Both the position numbers and the translations under genes were made by a program. The notes under the pieces were generated by a model, which saw only the letters and a program-made list of their open reading frames with translations, made no database searches and had not been told where the DNA came from. Below, one piece after another: positions 1-8,047 of a stretch of 64,000 nucleotides of DNA. Position 1 is the first letter of the stretch; every line of letters begins with the position of its first letter. This DNA comes from Flavobacterium limnosediminis JC2902 (GTDB taxonomy: Bacteria; Bacteroidota; Bacteroidia; Flavobacteriales; Flavobacteriaceae): NCBI RefSeq assembly GCF_000498535.1, contig NZ_AVGG01000002.1:62001-126000 (forward strand), written 5' to 3'.

Positions 1-268
1 TATCGTTGATGAAATGAAAAGACGATTTCGGATAATCTTTATACCAAAGCTGATTCAAACCTATCAGAGTTACGCCCAAAACAGCAGCTTCCGAAATATA
101 AACCGCATTTCTTCTTTTAATGTGTAACGTATCCGAAGGTGTTAAAAAAGTCTCCGATTTCGATTGTGACTGTACCGGAAACACTGTCAAAACAAAAAAA
201 ATCGCTAGCACTTTTCGGATGAAAAACACTTGCGATTCTTTTAAGATTATTTGTAATTTCTTTTTCAA
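1..268 (-). CDS. DUF2279 (YfiM-like) protein, partial at window edge
   Basis: An open frame runs from a TTG codon at 268 off the left end of the window with no stop. It begins five bases after the mltG stop codon, so it is probably translated as part of the same operon. The encoded start reads MKKKLQIILKESQ, followed by a hydrophobic signal-like stretch ending near VFPVQSQS, then a second hydrophobic segment and the motif LNQLWYKDYPKSSFHFIND. That last stretch is what I recall from the DUF2279/YfiM family of predicted envelope proteins of unknown function. No ATG is available between the mltG stop and the signal peptide, which is why TTG was chosen. Only the first 89 residues are visible, so the family call rests on one motif. 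Confidence 0.6.
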   Translation of the reverse strand, partial: MKKKLQIILKESQVFFIRKVLAIFFVLTVFPVQSQSKSETFLTPSDTLHIKRRNAVYISEAAVLGVTLIGLNQLWYKDYPKSSFHFIND

Positions 269-271
269 AAA

Positions 272-1312
272 TTAACGCTGATAGCCTTGCTTGGCAACCC
301 ATTCGGCATATTTTTTTGCGATTACCTGATGTTGTTCATAGGTTTCCGCAAACTCATGATAACCGAAACGCTCCACACTGGCACAGAAATATTCATAGTT
401 ATGTTTCTCTGCATTCAGAACGGCGTCGATAGCCGAAATATCAGGCATGGCAATTGGCCCAGGAGGCAAACCGGTGTGAATATAAGTATTGTAAGGTGAG
501 TTGATTCGCAAATCATTAAACATAACTCGTTTGATTATTGTATCAAAATCCCCTGACTTTTCCTTTATCGAGTAGATTACGGTTGGATCCGCCTGTAACG
601 GCATATCTTTCTTCAAACGGTTTAAATATACTCCGGCAACACGAGGTCTTTCATCCGATTTAGCCGTTTCTTCGTGTACGATCGCCGCCAAAGTCGAAAC
701 CTGAACAGGTGTCAAATTCAAGGCTTTAGCTTTCGCCTGGCGCTCTTCGTTCCAAAATTTCTTGTATTCTTTTGCCAGTTTATCGCGTACTTTCTTTGGT
801 GATACATTCCAGTAAAACTCATAAGTATTCGGAATAAACATTGCCAGAACCGTTTCTTTACTGAAACCGTTGTCTGCCATAAAAACAGAATCGGTAAACA
901 CTTCGGTAAGCGCTAAACTGTCAGGTTCTATCTGAGAAGACAAACGCTGCACCAATTTACTTAACGATTCCTGATTGTTAAAGGCCAATTTCACAGGAAC
1001 ATTATGACGCAATGAGGAAACGATGCTGAAACTGCTCATTCCTTTGGTTAATAAAAATTTCCCCGGATTAACATTGGCATCATAACCACGTTGTTCGGCC
1101 ATAAACGCAAATTTATCCATGTTATCCACATAAGGCGCCATTATTTTCTTTACGTCTTCATAAGTGGAATTTGTCGGAACATAAACAAAAACTTCATTTT
1201 CTTCAAATTTCGTATTAGCGGTAAATGCTTTTAGATAAACAACAGCACCAATAACGGTTGCTGCAAGCAGAATACCAACTGAGACAATCGAGACAATTCT
1301 TTTCGGGTTCAA
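272..1312 (-). CDS. mltG: Endolytic murein transglycosylase MltG (YceG family)
   Basis: Inner-membrane lytic transglycosylase that cleaves nascent glycan strands and is thought to set their length. The 346-residue protein has one N-terminal membrane segment (about residues 7-28), a middle domain, and the YceG domain whose signature reads LAAIVHEETAKSDERPRVAG. By alignment with E. coli MltG the catalytic glutamate should be E215. The length matches the family. The start is TTG at 1312, four bases after the stop of the upstream acetyltransferase gene; no ATG fits in that gap. The next gene begins five bases downstream, so acetyltransferase-mltG-DUF2279 look like one tightly packed operon. Confidence 0.93.
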   Translation of the reverse strand: MNPKRIVSIVSVGILLAATVIGAVVYLKAFTANTKFEENEVFVYVPTNSTYEDVKKIMAPYVDNMDKFAFMAEQRGYDANVNPGKFLLTKGMSSFSIVSSLRHNVPVKLAFNNQESLSKLVQRLSSQIEPDSLALTEVFTDSVFMADNGFSKETVLAMFIPNTYEFYWNVSPKKVRDKLAKEYKKFWNEERQAKAKALNLTPVQVSTLAAIVHEETAKSDERPRVAGVYLNRLKKDMPLQADPTVIYSIKEKSGDFDTIIKRVMFNDLRINSPYNTYIHTGLPPGPIAMPDISAIDAVLNAEKHNYEYFCASVERFGYHEFAETYEQHQVIAKKYAEWVAKQGYQR

Positions 1313-1316
1313 AACT

Positions 1317-1853
1317 TTATTTATTTGTTGGGTTAATTAATTGATATAGACCTTCGTCGGCATAGTGATTCTGAAGACGATTCCAGTCTTTTTTCACTCC
1401 TATGCATTGGAAGCCAAAATTAGTAAAAAGGTTTATACTTGGTGTATTTTCAGTGCCAATATTTGCATAAAGCTGATGGAGTTGCAACTGAGAGAAACAA
1501 TAATTAATCAGCAGTCCAAGCGATTCTGTCCCGATTCCCGAACTTCTGTATTCGACACTTTTGATCACGATTCCGATACCGGCACGTTGGTTTCTCGGAT
1601 CAAAATCGAACAGATCAATCAGACCAACAGCCTCAAAACTGTCATTTTTACAGATAGCCAAACGCAGTTGTTTCGCTTCATAAATATCCTGATGCACATT
1701 TTCCAGATACTGTCGGATCAAAAAGCGACTGTACGGTGTTTGCGTATTACTAACTTCCCAGATGGCTTCGTCATTTTCTATTGCATAAACGAATTCCAGA
1801 TCTTCCGGTTCCAGCGCACGAAGGTAAACGGTATTTCCTTTTAACGTTATCAA
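1317..1853 (-). CDS. GNAT-family N-acetyltransferase (RimJ/RimL-like)
   Basis: A 178-residue GNAT acetyltransferase. The fold's acetyl-CoA pyrophosphate loop is visible as NQRAGIGIVI (about residues 88-97), and the later IGTENTPSINLFTNFGFQ stretch is the usual fourth-motif helix with its NFGF bulge. The N terminus (LRALEPEDLEFVYAIENDE) is typical of acetyltransferases that modify amino acids, ribosomal proteins or cell-wall precursors, but the substrate cannot be read from sequence. The start is a TTG at 1853, directly against the end of a 17-bp tandem repeat array; no ATG in frame precedes the conserved region. It is followed four bases later by mltG. Confidence 0.85.
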   Translation of the reverse strand: MITLKGNTVYLRALEPEDLEFVYAIENDEAIWEVSNTQTPYSRFLIRQYLENVHQDIYEAKQLRLAICKNDSFEAVGLIDLFDFDPRNQRAGIGIVIKSVEYRSSGIGTESLGLLINYCFSQLQLHQLYANIGTENTPSINLFTNFGFQCIGVKKDWNRLQNHYADEGLYQLINPTNK

Positions 1854-1869
1854 TTTAGACTGCTTAGAT

Positions 1870-2039
1870 TATTTAGATTGTTAGACTGCTTAGATTATTA
1901 GACCGCTTAGATTGTTAGACTTCTTAGATTGTTAGACTTCTTAGATTGTTAGACTTCTTAGATTGTTAGACTTCTTAGATTGTTAGACTTCTTAGATTGT
2001 TAGACTTCTTAGATTGTTAGACTTCTTAGATTATTAGAT
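1870..2039. repeat. Tandem repeat, ten units of 17 bp
   Basis: Ten consecutive 17-bp units with consensus TTCTTAGATTGTTAGAC fill this gap. Units two through seven of the right half (1921-2022, six copies) are identical; the flanking units carry one to three changes such as TGCTTAGATTATTAGAC. A degenerate partial unit precedes it up to the acetyltransferase start codon at 1853. The period is not a multiple of three and there are stops in the frames, so it is not coding. There are no unique spacers, so it is not a CRISPR array. Confidence 0.97.
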
Positions 2040-2081
2040 TTCTTAATTGTCTTTTAAAACAATCCTTCTTGCTTCTTGTAT

Positions 2082-2109
2082 CTATTTTCTATTTTCTATT
2101 TTCTATTTT
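2082..2109. repeat. Short tandem repeat, four units of 7 bp (CTATTTT)
   Basis: Four exact copies of CTATTTT directly follow the dapF stop codon region. Related pyrimidine-rich strings made of TCTATT/CTATTTTCT occur at two other intergenic places in the window (about 45774-45792 and 62240-62265), so this may be a member of a dispersed, slippage-prone family. Confidence 0.9.
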
Positions 2110-2112
2110 CTC

Positions 2113-2898
2113 CTACCCTACCGAAATCTCACCTTTGAAAACAAAAGACGCGGGTCCTTTCAGAAAAACATGAGTATAAAATCCGTTTTTCTCAATAAAA
2201 GAAACCTCGAGCATTCCGCCTTCCACCTGTAGTTCTATTAACGAACTTTTGGTTTTACCAGTGGCTCTCATGGCAATGGCTACGGCAGTTGCTCCGGTTC
2301 CGCACGACAGAGTTTCGTCTTCCACTCCGCGCTCGTAAGTACGCAAACGGAATTTATTCTCATCGGTTTGTGACACGAAATTCACGTTACTGCCTGCATT
2401 TCCATATAAATCGCCGTAACGAATTTTAGCCCCTTGGTTCCTTACGTCGAAAATATTCAGATCTTCCACCATCTGAACATGATGCGGTGAACCGGTATTC
2501 AAAAAAACATGGCTTTTGTGTTCCTGAACCTCATCCACATCTTTCATCTGAAGCGATATGATGCCTTCATTGGAAATGGTTGCGAAATGCAGACCGTCGG
2601 TAGCAATAAAAGTAGTTTCCGTATCTATGATTCCGAGCTGTTTCGCGAAAGCCACAAGACAACGTCCGCCGTTACCACACATTGAGCTTTCGTTTCCGTC
2701 GGAATTATAATACACCATTCTGAAATCGGTGGTGTCATCGTTTTCCAATAAAATGAGTCCGTCGGCACCAATACCAAATCGTCGGTCACATAATTGTTCG
2801 ATTAATTTGGTATCATTTTTGGGGAAATGTAAATTGCGATTGTCAATCATGACAAAATCGTTCCCCGTTCCCTGATATTTGTAAAAAGTATAGTTCAT
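2113..2898 (-). CDS. dapF: Diaminopimelate epimerase
   Basis: Interconverts LL- and meso-diaminopimelate, giving the peptidoglycan cross-linking residue and the lysine precursor. The 261-residue protein is of normal length and shows both catalytic cysteines in their signature contexts: C74 in SSMCGNGGRC and C199 in LSCGTGATA. The N-terminal FYKYQGTGNDFVMIDN is the family's typical opening. It is monocistronic as far as can be seen: a -7 promoter-like element lies 20 bases before the start and a repeat array follows the stop. Confidence 0.97.
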   Translation of the reverse strand: MNYTFYKYQGTGNDFVMIDNRNLHFPKNDTKLIEQLCDRRFGIGADGLILLENDDTTDFRMVYYNSDGNESSMCGNGGRCLVAFAKQLGIIDTETTFIATDGLHFATISNEGIISLQMKDVDEVQEHKSHVFLNTGSPHHVQMVEDLNIFDVRNQGAKIRYGDLYGNAGSNVNFVSQTDENKFRLRTYERGVEDETLSCGTGATAVAIAMRATGKTKSSLIELQVEGGMLEVSFIEKNGFYTHVFLKGPASFVFKGEISVG

Positions 2899-2917
2899 CT
2901 GATATTCAAATAAGTAA

Positions 2918-2925
2918 CAAAAGTA
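2918..2925 (-). promoter_or_regulatory. Probable dapF promoter, -7 element
   Basis: On the minus strand the sequence reads TACTTTTG, an exact match to the flavobacterial -7 consensus TAnnTTTG. It sits 20 bases upstream of the dapF ATG. A clean -33 TTG at 19 bp spacing is not present. Confidence 0.55.
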
Positions 2926-3031
2926 CGAATATTAAGGACAAGTTAAAGAGTGTTAAACCATCGTTAAAGCATTTTTTTGAATTATTGAAGTTTTTAATTT
3001 TACTGTTAAATACATAAACATATCTTGCATT

Positions 3032-4423
3032 ATGAACAAATTTTCAAGTTTATTAGTCGTATCTCTGTTAAGCGGAACAATAACGCTTGGCGCGTACAAA
3101 TTACTTTTTGACTCGAATAACGGTTCAGGAAGTAAATTATCGGTTGCTTCCGACAACTATTCCCGAAATGTGAGTCTGGGTGCAGAAAATATTGATTTTA
3201 CCGTGGCTGCAGAAAATGCAGTCCATTACGTCGTACACGTAAAGAACGTTTCGGTTTCTGAACTCCCTTCCAATCCGATTATGGAATATTTCTACGGTTA
3301 TCGCGGAGGACAGCAACAAACCCAGGTTGGAACCGGCTCCGGAGTGATCATTTCCGAAGATGGGTATATCGTAACCAACAATCACGTAATTCAGAACGCC
3401 ACCGAACTGGAGGTCACCTTAAACAACAACAAATCCTATAAAGCGAAATTAGTTGGGACCGACAGTAAAATGGACGTAGCCTTACTGAAAGTAGATGCCG
3501 AGGAGAAGCTGCCGTATGCTACTTTCGGGAATTCGGATAATATGAAGATAGGCGAATGGGTTTTGGCGGTTGGGAATCCGTACAACCTCAACTCGACGGT
3601 AACAGCAGGAATTGTGTCGGCGAAAGCCAGAAATCTGAGCAAAGACGGCATACAGTCATTCATTCAGACCGACGCGGCGGTTAATCCCGGAAACAGTGGC
3701 GGGGCTTTGGTAAACATAAGAGGTGAATTAGTCGGAATCAACACTATGATCTCCTCGCCTACCGGAAGTTACGCCGGATATTCTTTTGCAGTCCCTTCCA
3801 ATATCACTCGAAAAATCATCGAAGACCTAATGGAATACGGAAACGTACAGCGCGGTGTTTTAGGCGTTGAAGGAAGTGAATTAAACAGCGCTGTTTCAAA
3901 AGAATTCGGCGTAAAAGAAACTCAGGGATTTTATGTTAACTCTGTTTCAAAAAACTCGGGTGCAGAAAAAGCCGGACTGAAAAAAGGCGACATCATCATC
4001 CGATTAGACAATCAGACCATTAACGGATATTCGGATCTGACTTCCTACATCAACACAAAACGCCCTAACGATGTGGTTCAGGTTGGCATTCTCAGAGACA
4101 GTGACAAAAAAACGATTCCGGTAAAGCTAACCAAAAAAGAACTGGTAAATGTTGATTACAAAGGATTTGAATTTGAAGACCTGAATGCCGACGATAAAAA
4201 ACGTTTCCGCTTAAGTGAAGGTGTAAAAATCAAGGATGTCACTAATGAAGAATACCTGGAATACGCCGAAATTTTAAAAGGAAGCATCATCCTCAGCATC
4301 GACGGAAACAAAATCACTTCGATGGATCAGGCTTCCCGAATCCTGAATTCCAAATCAAACAACCAGAAGTTCAGAGTGGTACTGATTACCCAAAACGGCA
4401 AACAGTTGGAAATGCTGCTGTAA
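3032..4423 (+). CDS. HtrA/DegP-type periplasmic serine protease with PDZ domains
   Basis: Envelope quality-control protease/chaperone of the DegP/DegQ type. The 463-residue protein has an N-terminal hydrophobic segment (about residues 6-25), probably a signal peptide or anchor. A trypsin-like domain follows with the triad H118 (TNNHVIQN), D148 (KMDVALL) and S222 (NPGNSGGAL). A first PDZ domain spans about 270-365 (GFYVNSVSKNSGAEKAGLKKGD). A more divergent second PDZ lies at about 370-463. It stands alone, between the divergent dapF gene and a 337-bp intergenic region. Length and layout fit DegP homologues in Flavobacteria. Confidence 0.95.
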   Translation: MNKFSSLLVVSLLSGTITLGAYKLLFDSNNGSGSKLSVASDNYSRNVSLGAENIDFTVAAENAVHYVVHVKNVSVSELPSNPIMEYFYGYRGGQQQTQVGTGSGVIISEDGYIVTNNHVIQNATELEVTLNNNKSYKAKLVGTDSKMDVALLKVDAEEKLPYATFGNSDNMKIGEWVLAVGNPYNLNSTVTAGIVSAKARNLSKDGIQSFIQTDAAVNPGNSGGALVNIRGELVGINTMISSPTGSYAGYSFAVPSNITRKIIEDLMEYGNVQRGVLGVEGSELNSAVSKEFGVKETQGFYVNSVSKNSGAEKAGLKKGDIIIRLDNQTINGYSDLTSYINTKRPNDVVQVGILRDSDKKTIPVKLTKKELVNVDYKGFEFEDLNADDKKRFRLSEGVKIKDVTNEEYLEYAEILKGSIILSIDGNKITSMDQASRILNSKSNNQKFRVVLITQNGKQLEMLL

Positions 4424-4552
4424 TTATTTTAGGTTATTCAGAAACAGTCCGATCAAACGACGCTACCGTTTGGACAAAAGCACAAATAGTAACATAAACG
4501 ACATTTATTGAGCGGATTCACTATTAATTATTAAAGATTACTTTAAATAACC

Positions 4553-4621
4553 AAACACAGATTTCACGGATTTCACGGATTTAAACGAATTAATCTGTGA
4601 TATTATGTGAAATCTGTGTTT
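4553..4621. repeat. Dispersed palindromic element, copy 1
   Basis: Arms AAACACAGATTTCAC (4553-4567) and GTGAAATCTGTGTTT (4607-4621) pair perfectly over 15 bp. A direct repeat of TTTCACGGA lies between them, followed by TTAATCTGTGA. A related, less regular element with the same CACAGATTT and TAATCTGTGAAA..CTGTGTTT words is found after the acetyltransferase gene at 12832-12894. Confidence 0.85.
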
Positions 4622-4725
4622 TAAATATTCTATACCGACATTTGCATTCAGACAATGGGGCAAACGAGTGGTTTTTTTATGGAATTTTTCACAAAATAAT
4701 TTTCCGAAATCTGATTTAAAATCAA

Positions 4726-4733
4726 TAATTTTG
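4726..4733 (+). promoter_or_regulatory. Probable gap promoter, -7 element
   Basis: TAATTTTG matches the flavobacterial -7 consensus TAnnTTTG and lies 27 bases before the ATG at 4761. Transcription would start near 4740, downstream of the alternative upstream start at 4668, which decides the start codon of the GAPDH gene. Confidence 0.65.
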
Positions 4734-4760
4734 CACCAATTTCAAACAACACACTTATTT

Positions 4761-6209
4761 ATGGACAATTCAGTTTTATACGAAAAAGAATTGGCTTTTC
4801 AGGCAGACAGAAGAAGAGCTGGCGTAGAACTTATCAAGATTATCAGCGATTTATGGTATGACAAATCGATTGAGTTGGTACTTTTCAGAAACCAATTAAT
4901 CGACAGAAATGTTAGTGACATCATCAACTTGCACGAATATGCAGTAGAATTTGTTCAAAAACCGATTAACGTTTTTGATTCTGTGGAAATTGCAAGAGCG
5001 ATTCAGGCCTTAGATTTACCGCCATCAAGAATTGACATTGGTAAATTAACATATGAATACCATTTAGAAGACGATAAATACAACGACGCTACCGCTTTTG
5101 TTATCGACAAACTGAAACACGCGAAAGACACTTCTGAAATCAAACCTAAAGACGTGGTTCTTTACGGATTTGGTCGTATCGGACGTTTATTGGCCCGTGA
5201 AATGATGTCGAAAATAGGAAAAGGACAACAATTACGTTTAAGAGCGATTGTTACCCGTGATAAAAGTGACGCGGTTTTATTAGAAAAACGTGCTTCGTTA
5301 TTGCGTTATGATTCGGTTCACGGTGATTTCGAAGGATCGGTTTCTGCTGATGTGGAAAACAATGCTTTAATCATCAACGGATCATCTGTTCATATTATCA
5401 CTGCAAATTCTCCGGAAGAAATTGATTATACCGCTTATGGCATTCACGATGCTTTAGTGATTGACAATACAGGCGCTTTCACAACTGAGGAAGCATTAAG
5501 CCGTCACCTAGTTTCTAAAGGTGTTGACAAAGTATTATTGACTGCTCCGGGTAAAGGGGTTCCAAACATCGTTTACGGTGTTAACCACGAAGAATACAAT
5601 CCGGATGAAGTTAAAATTTACTCTGCCGCTTCTTGTACAACAAACGCAATTACACCGGTTTTAGCCGCAGTCGAAGAAACGTTAGGCGTTGTTAAAGGAC
5701 ACTTGGAAACCATCCATGCCTACACCAACGACCAGAACCTTGTTGACAACATGCACAAAAAATACCGTCGTGGAAGAGCAGCTGCCTTAAACATGGTTAT
5801 CACTGAAACAGGTGCAGGAAGTGCCGTTGCAAAAGCATTACCTAGTTTAGCAGGAAAATTAACTTCAAATGCTATCCGTGTACCGGTTCCAAATGGTTCC
5901 TTAGTGGTTTTAAATCTTGAAGTAGGTAAAAACACCACTAAAGAAGACTTGAACGCTATCATGAAAAAATATGCTTTGGAAGGAAACTTGGTAGAGCAAA
6001 TCAAATACTCTTTGAATAACGAATTGGTATCTTCGGATATCGTTGGAACTTCGGCTCCGGCTATTTACGACAGTAATGCTACCATCGTTTCTGCAGACGG
6101 TAAAAACGTTGTGCTTTACATCTGGTATGACAACGAATACGGTTACAGCCATCAGGTTATCCGTTTAGCGAAATACATTGCTAAAGTTAGACGTTACATG
6201 TACTATTAA
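4761..6209 (+). CDS. gap: Glyceraldehyde-3-phosphate dehydrogenase, long form
   Basis: Oxidises glyceraldehyde-3-phosphate to 1,3-bisphosphoglycerate in glycolysis/gluconeogenesis. From the ATG at 4761 the protein is 482 residues, about 150 longer than standard GAPDH. The first ~130 residues (from MDNSVLYEKELAF) form an extension of unknown role. The Rossmann dinucleotide site follows as GFGRIGR (residues 136-142), and the catalytic cysteine is C292 in SAASCTTNAITP. The C-terminal WYDNEYGYS block is typical. An extended reading frame begins at 4668 but would start upstream of the promoter element at 4726, so the shorter form is preferred. Long GAPDH forms of this kind are known in Bacteroidetes. 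The gene ends at a strong terminator. Confidence 0.95.
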   Translation: MDNSVLYEKELAFQADRRRAGVELIKIISDLWYDKSIELVLFRNQLIDRNVSDIINLHEYAVEFVQKPINVFDSVEIARAIQALDLPPSRIDIGKLTYEYHLEDDKYNDATAFVIDKLKHAKDTSEIKPKDVVLYGFGRIGRLLAREMMSKIGKGQQLRLRAIVTRDKSDAVLLEKRASLLRYDSVHGDFEGSVSADVENNALIINGSSVHIITANSPEEIDYTAYGIHDALVIDNTGAFTTEEALSRHLVSKGVDKVLLTAPGKGVPNIVYGVNHEEYNPDEVKIYSAASCTTNAITPVLAAVEETLGVVKGHLETIHAYTNDQNLVDNMHKKYRRGRAAALNMVITETGAGSAVAKALPSLAGKLTSNAIRVPVPNGSLVVLNLEVGKNTTKEDLNAIMKKYALEGNLVEQIKYSLNNELVSSDIVGTSAPAIYDSNATIVSADGKNVVLYIWYDNEYGYSHQVIRLAKYIAKVRRYMYY

Positions 6210-6231
6210 TAGACATAAAACTTCAAATAAT

Positions 6232-6267
6232 AAAATCCGCTTCGAGAAATTGAGGCGGATTTTTTTT
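6232..6267 (+). terminator. Rho-independent terminator of gap
   Basis: Arms AATCCGCTTC and GAGGCGGATT form a stem around an eight-base loop, followed by a run of T. It lies 23 bases after the GAPDH stop codon. Confidence 0.9.
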
Positions 6268-6278
6268 ACTTTAGTGAC

Positions 6279-7016
6279 ATGAAAAAAATTCTTACTCTAG
6301 TTTTATTGACTTTTGCAGTTAATATTTACAGTCAAACCGCAAATCCAAAAAATTTTAAAACTGTAAAATTTGTTTACTCACAGAAATCAAATTTCGAATT
6401 TGACCAAAGAGGTATTTATGGTGACACAACAGCTTTAAAGGCGCTTTTTCCCGGCAATAATTACATCTTCCAACCCAACCCAAAAGACAGTAGCAAGACA
6501 TCAGCTTTTATCTCTTACCATACACTTACCAAAACAAAAAATATGGGAAATCTGAGATACCATCTTTACCATACAAATATCACCACAGAAGCAACTTATA
6601 ATCCAAAAACCAAAAAAACGGAATACTACAATTATTACTGCCCCGATGAGGAGCTCAAAAAAATATTAATTTTCCTTAAAGGCAGTCGCTGCAATCGAAA
6701 CAAAAGCGAAATGGGTACAATTGACTATTCTGATAATATACATATCAAACACGTTGGCCTATCCATACCGATAAAAGAAATAGCAAAATCCCTTATTGAA
6801 TTTCAGGACAGTACAAAATCAACAGGAACCTATGATGAACACGTAATCATCAACCTTTCTAATCAGGAATACGACTTAACTTATCTAGTGGAATTCGACA
6901 ACAATTTAAACAAACATATAACACCAATAGACATATTCGCGAATTCTGATTTTGGTGTAAAAAAAGTTTCAAATCCTTTTTATACAATTGAACTGATTTC
7001 TGTTTCTTATAATTAA
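6279..7016 (+). CDS. Secreted protein of unknown function
   Basis: A 245-residue protein with a clear signal peptide (MKKILTLVLLTFAVNIYSQ, cleavage likely after YSQ). The remainder is rich in Lys, Asn, Thr and Tyr with alternating polar/hydrophobic stretches that suggest beta structure, and has only two cysteines (about C128 and C140), spaced like a possible disulfide. I recognise no domain. The gene starts 12 bases beyond the gap terminator and is closed by a bidirectional terminator shared with the convergent SDR gene, so it appears monocistronic. No catalytic motif is evident. Confidence 0.75.
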   Translation: MKKILTLVLLTFAVNIYSQTANPKNFKTVKFVYSQKSNFEFDQRGIYGDTTALKALFPGNNYIFQPNPKDSSKTSAFISYHTLTKTKNMGNLRYHLYHTNITTEATYNPKTKKTEYYNYYCPDEELKKILIFLKGSRCNRNKSEMGTIDYSDNIHIKHVGLSIPIKEIAKSLIEFQDSTKSTGTYDEHVIINLSNQEYDLTYLVEFDNNLNKHITPIDIFANSDFGVKKVSNPFYTIELISVSYN

Positions 7017-7065
7017 TAGATCTTCAGCCTATTTTAGAAAAACCAATATAATAATCAAATCTATT

Positions 7066-7108
7066 CACAAAAAGCCGGCTCAAAACAATATTGAGCCGGC
7101 TTTTTGTG
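7066..7108. terminator. Bidirectional terminator between convergent genes
   Basis: A perfect 18-bp inverted repeat (7066-7083 with 7091-7108; core AGCCGGCTC) with A-tract and T-tract flanks. It separates the secreted-protein gene on the plus strand from the SDR gene on the minus strand and can serve both. Confidence 0.92.
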
Positions 7109-7120
7109 TTTGAATTCAAT

Positions 7121-7945
7121 TTAATTTTTACACAAATTATTTTCCATTGACGTTACAGATTGAATATTTCTCATCTGTAAACCAGTTAGAAAATCTTTTA
7201 AAAAAGAAGGAATCATCATATCAAAAAACAAAAACAACTTATTAAGTTTTCCCGGAACTATTACCTCTTTTCTTTTTAAAAGGCCCTCTATTGCAATTGG
7301 AGCAACTTCTTCCGGATTCATAGTCGACATCCTAGTCAACCAATTAAAGGATTCATTTATAGCGGTTACTGTTTTGTTCGTATTCATAGGACCCGGACAA
7401 ATAACGCTCACATTAATTAATTCAGAATCCAATTCCCGTCGTAAACTTTTTGAGAAAGAATACACATAGGACTTAGTTGCTCCATAAACCTGTTTCTTCA
7501 TTAAATAAAAGAAACATGAAAGACTTCCGACATTCAGAATATAGCCTGGGCTATGCTTCTTCAAGTCTTGTAAAAACAAATAGGTCATGACAGTAGTGGT
7601 CATAATGTTTATTTTTATTTGTCTTTGAAAGAACTCTATACTCCCTTCTTCAAAAAGCATCGTACTTCCTATACCAACATTATTGATAAGCATGTTAACT
7701 GCTAATTTTTTGTTTTTAATTGTTTGAAAAACCAAATTACAATTCCCGTCTACAGAAAGATCCATTTCAATCCCAACCGCCTCAATTGCATATTTTTGTT
7801 TTAACATTTCAACAAAACAATTCAATCCAGTTCCGGGTAAAGCCACCAAAATCAAATTCATCTTTCTGGAAGCACATTCTATAGCCAGCGCTTTTCCGAA
7901 ACCTTCGCTGGCTCCTGTTATTAAAGTATATACATTAGTTTTCAT
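7121..7945 (-). CDS. Short-chain dehydrogenase/reductase
   Basis: NAD(P)-dependent oxidoreductase of the classical SDR superfamily, 274 residues. The cofactor motif is TGASEGFG (residues 10-17), the structural NNxG motif is NNVG (88-91), and the catalytic set is S141, Y154 and K158 (YGATK). A hydrophobic C-terminal stretch (LFLFFDMMIPSFL) suggests membrane association. It is the last gene of a minus-strand cluster with a fatty-acid hydroxylase-like protein and an NAD epimerase/reductase, which suggests action on a lipid or sterol-like ketone. Substrate is inferred only from context. Confidence 0.88.
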   Translation of the reverse strand: MKTNVYTLITGASEGFGKALAIECASRKMNLILVALPGTGLNCFVEMLKQKYAIEAVGIEMDLSVDGNCNLVFQTIKNKKLAVNMLINNVGIGSTMLFEEGSIEFFQRQIKINIMTTTVMTYLFLQDLKKHSPGYILNVGSLSCFFYLMKKQVYGATKSYVYSFSKSLRRELDSELINVSVICPGPMNTNKTVTAINESFNWLTRMSTMNPEEVAPIAIEGLLKRKEVIVPGKLNKLFLFFDMMIPSFLKDFLTGLQMRNIQSVTSMENNLCKN

Positions 7946-8047
7946 GATTTCTATTTTTTACAATCAAACACTACTATCCACTCCCAGTAATCGGATAAGC
8001 CAAAACCTTCCAATTCCGGGACTTTTTATTCAAAATCAACAAAATAT

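Larger units (their letters stand above)
4424..4760. other. 337-bp intergenic region with inverted repeat and gap promoter
   Basis: No gene is supported here. The stretch holds a perfect 15-bp inverted repeat (4553-4567 with 4607-4621) and, near its right end, the -7 promoter element of the GAPDH gene. A longer open frame entering from 4668 into the GAPDH gene is judged not to be translated, because the promoter lies inside it. Confidence 0.8.

Noticed and set aside
1870..2039. Possible CRISPR array
   Set aside because: The 17-bp units are directly adjacent with no unique spacers, and no cas genes are nearby.
4668..4760. Longer N terminus for GAPDH
   Set aside because: The frame extension contains the likely promoter and has no conserved character; ATG 4761 is preferred.
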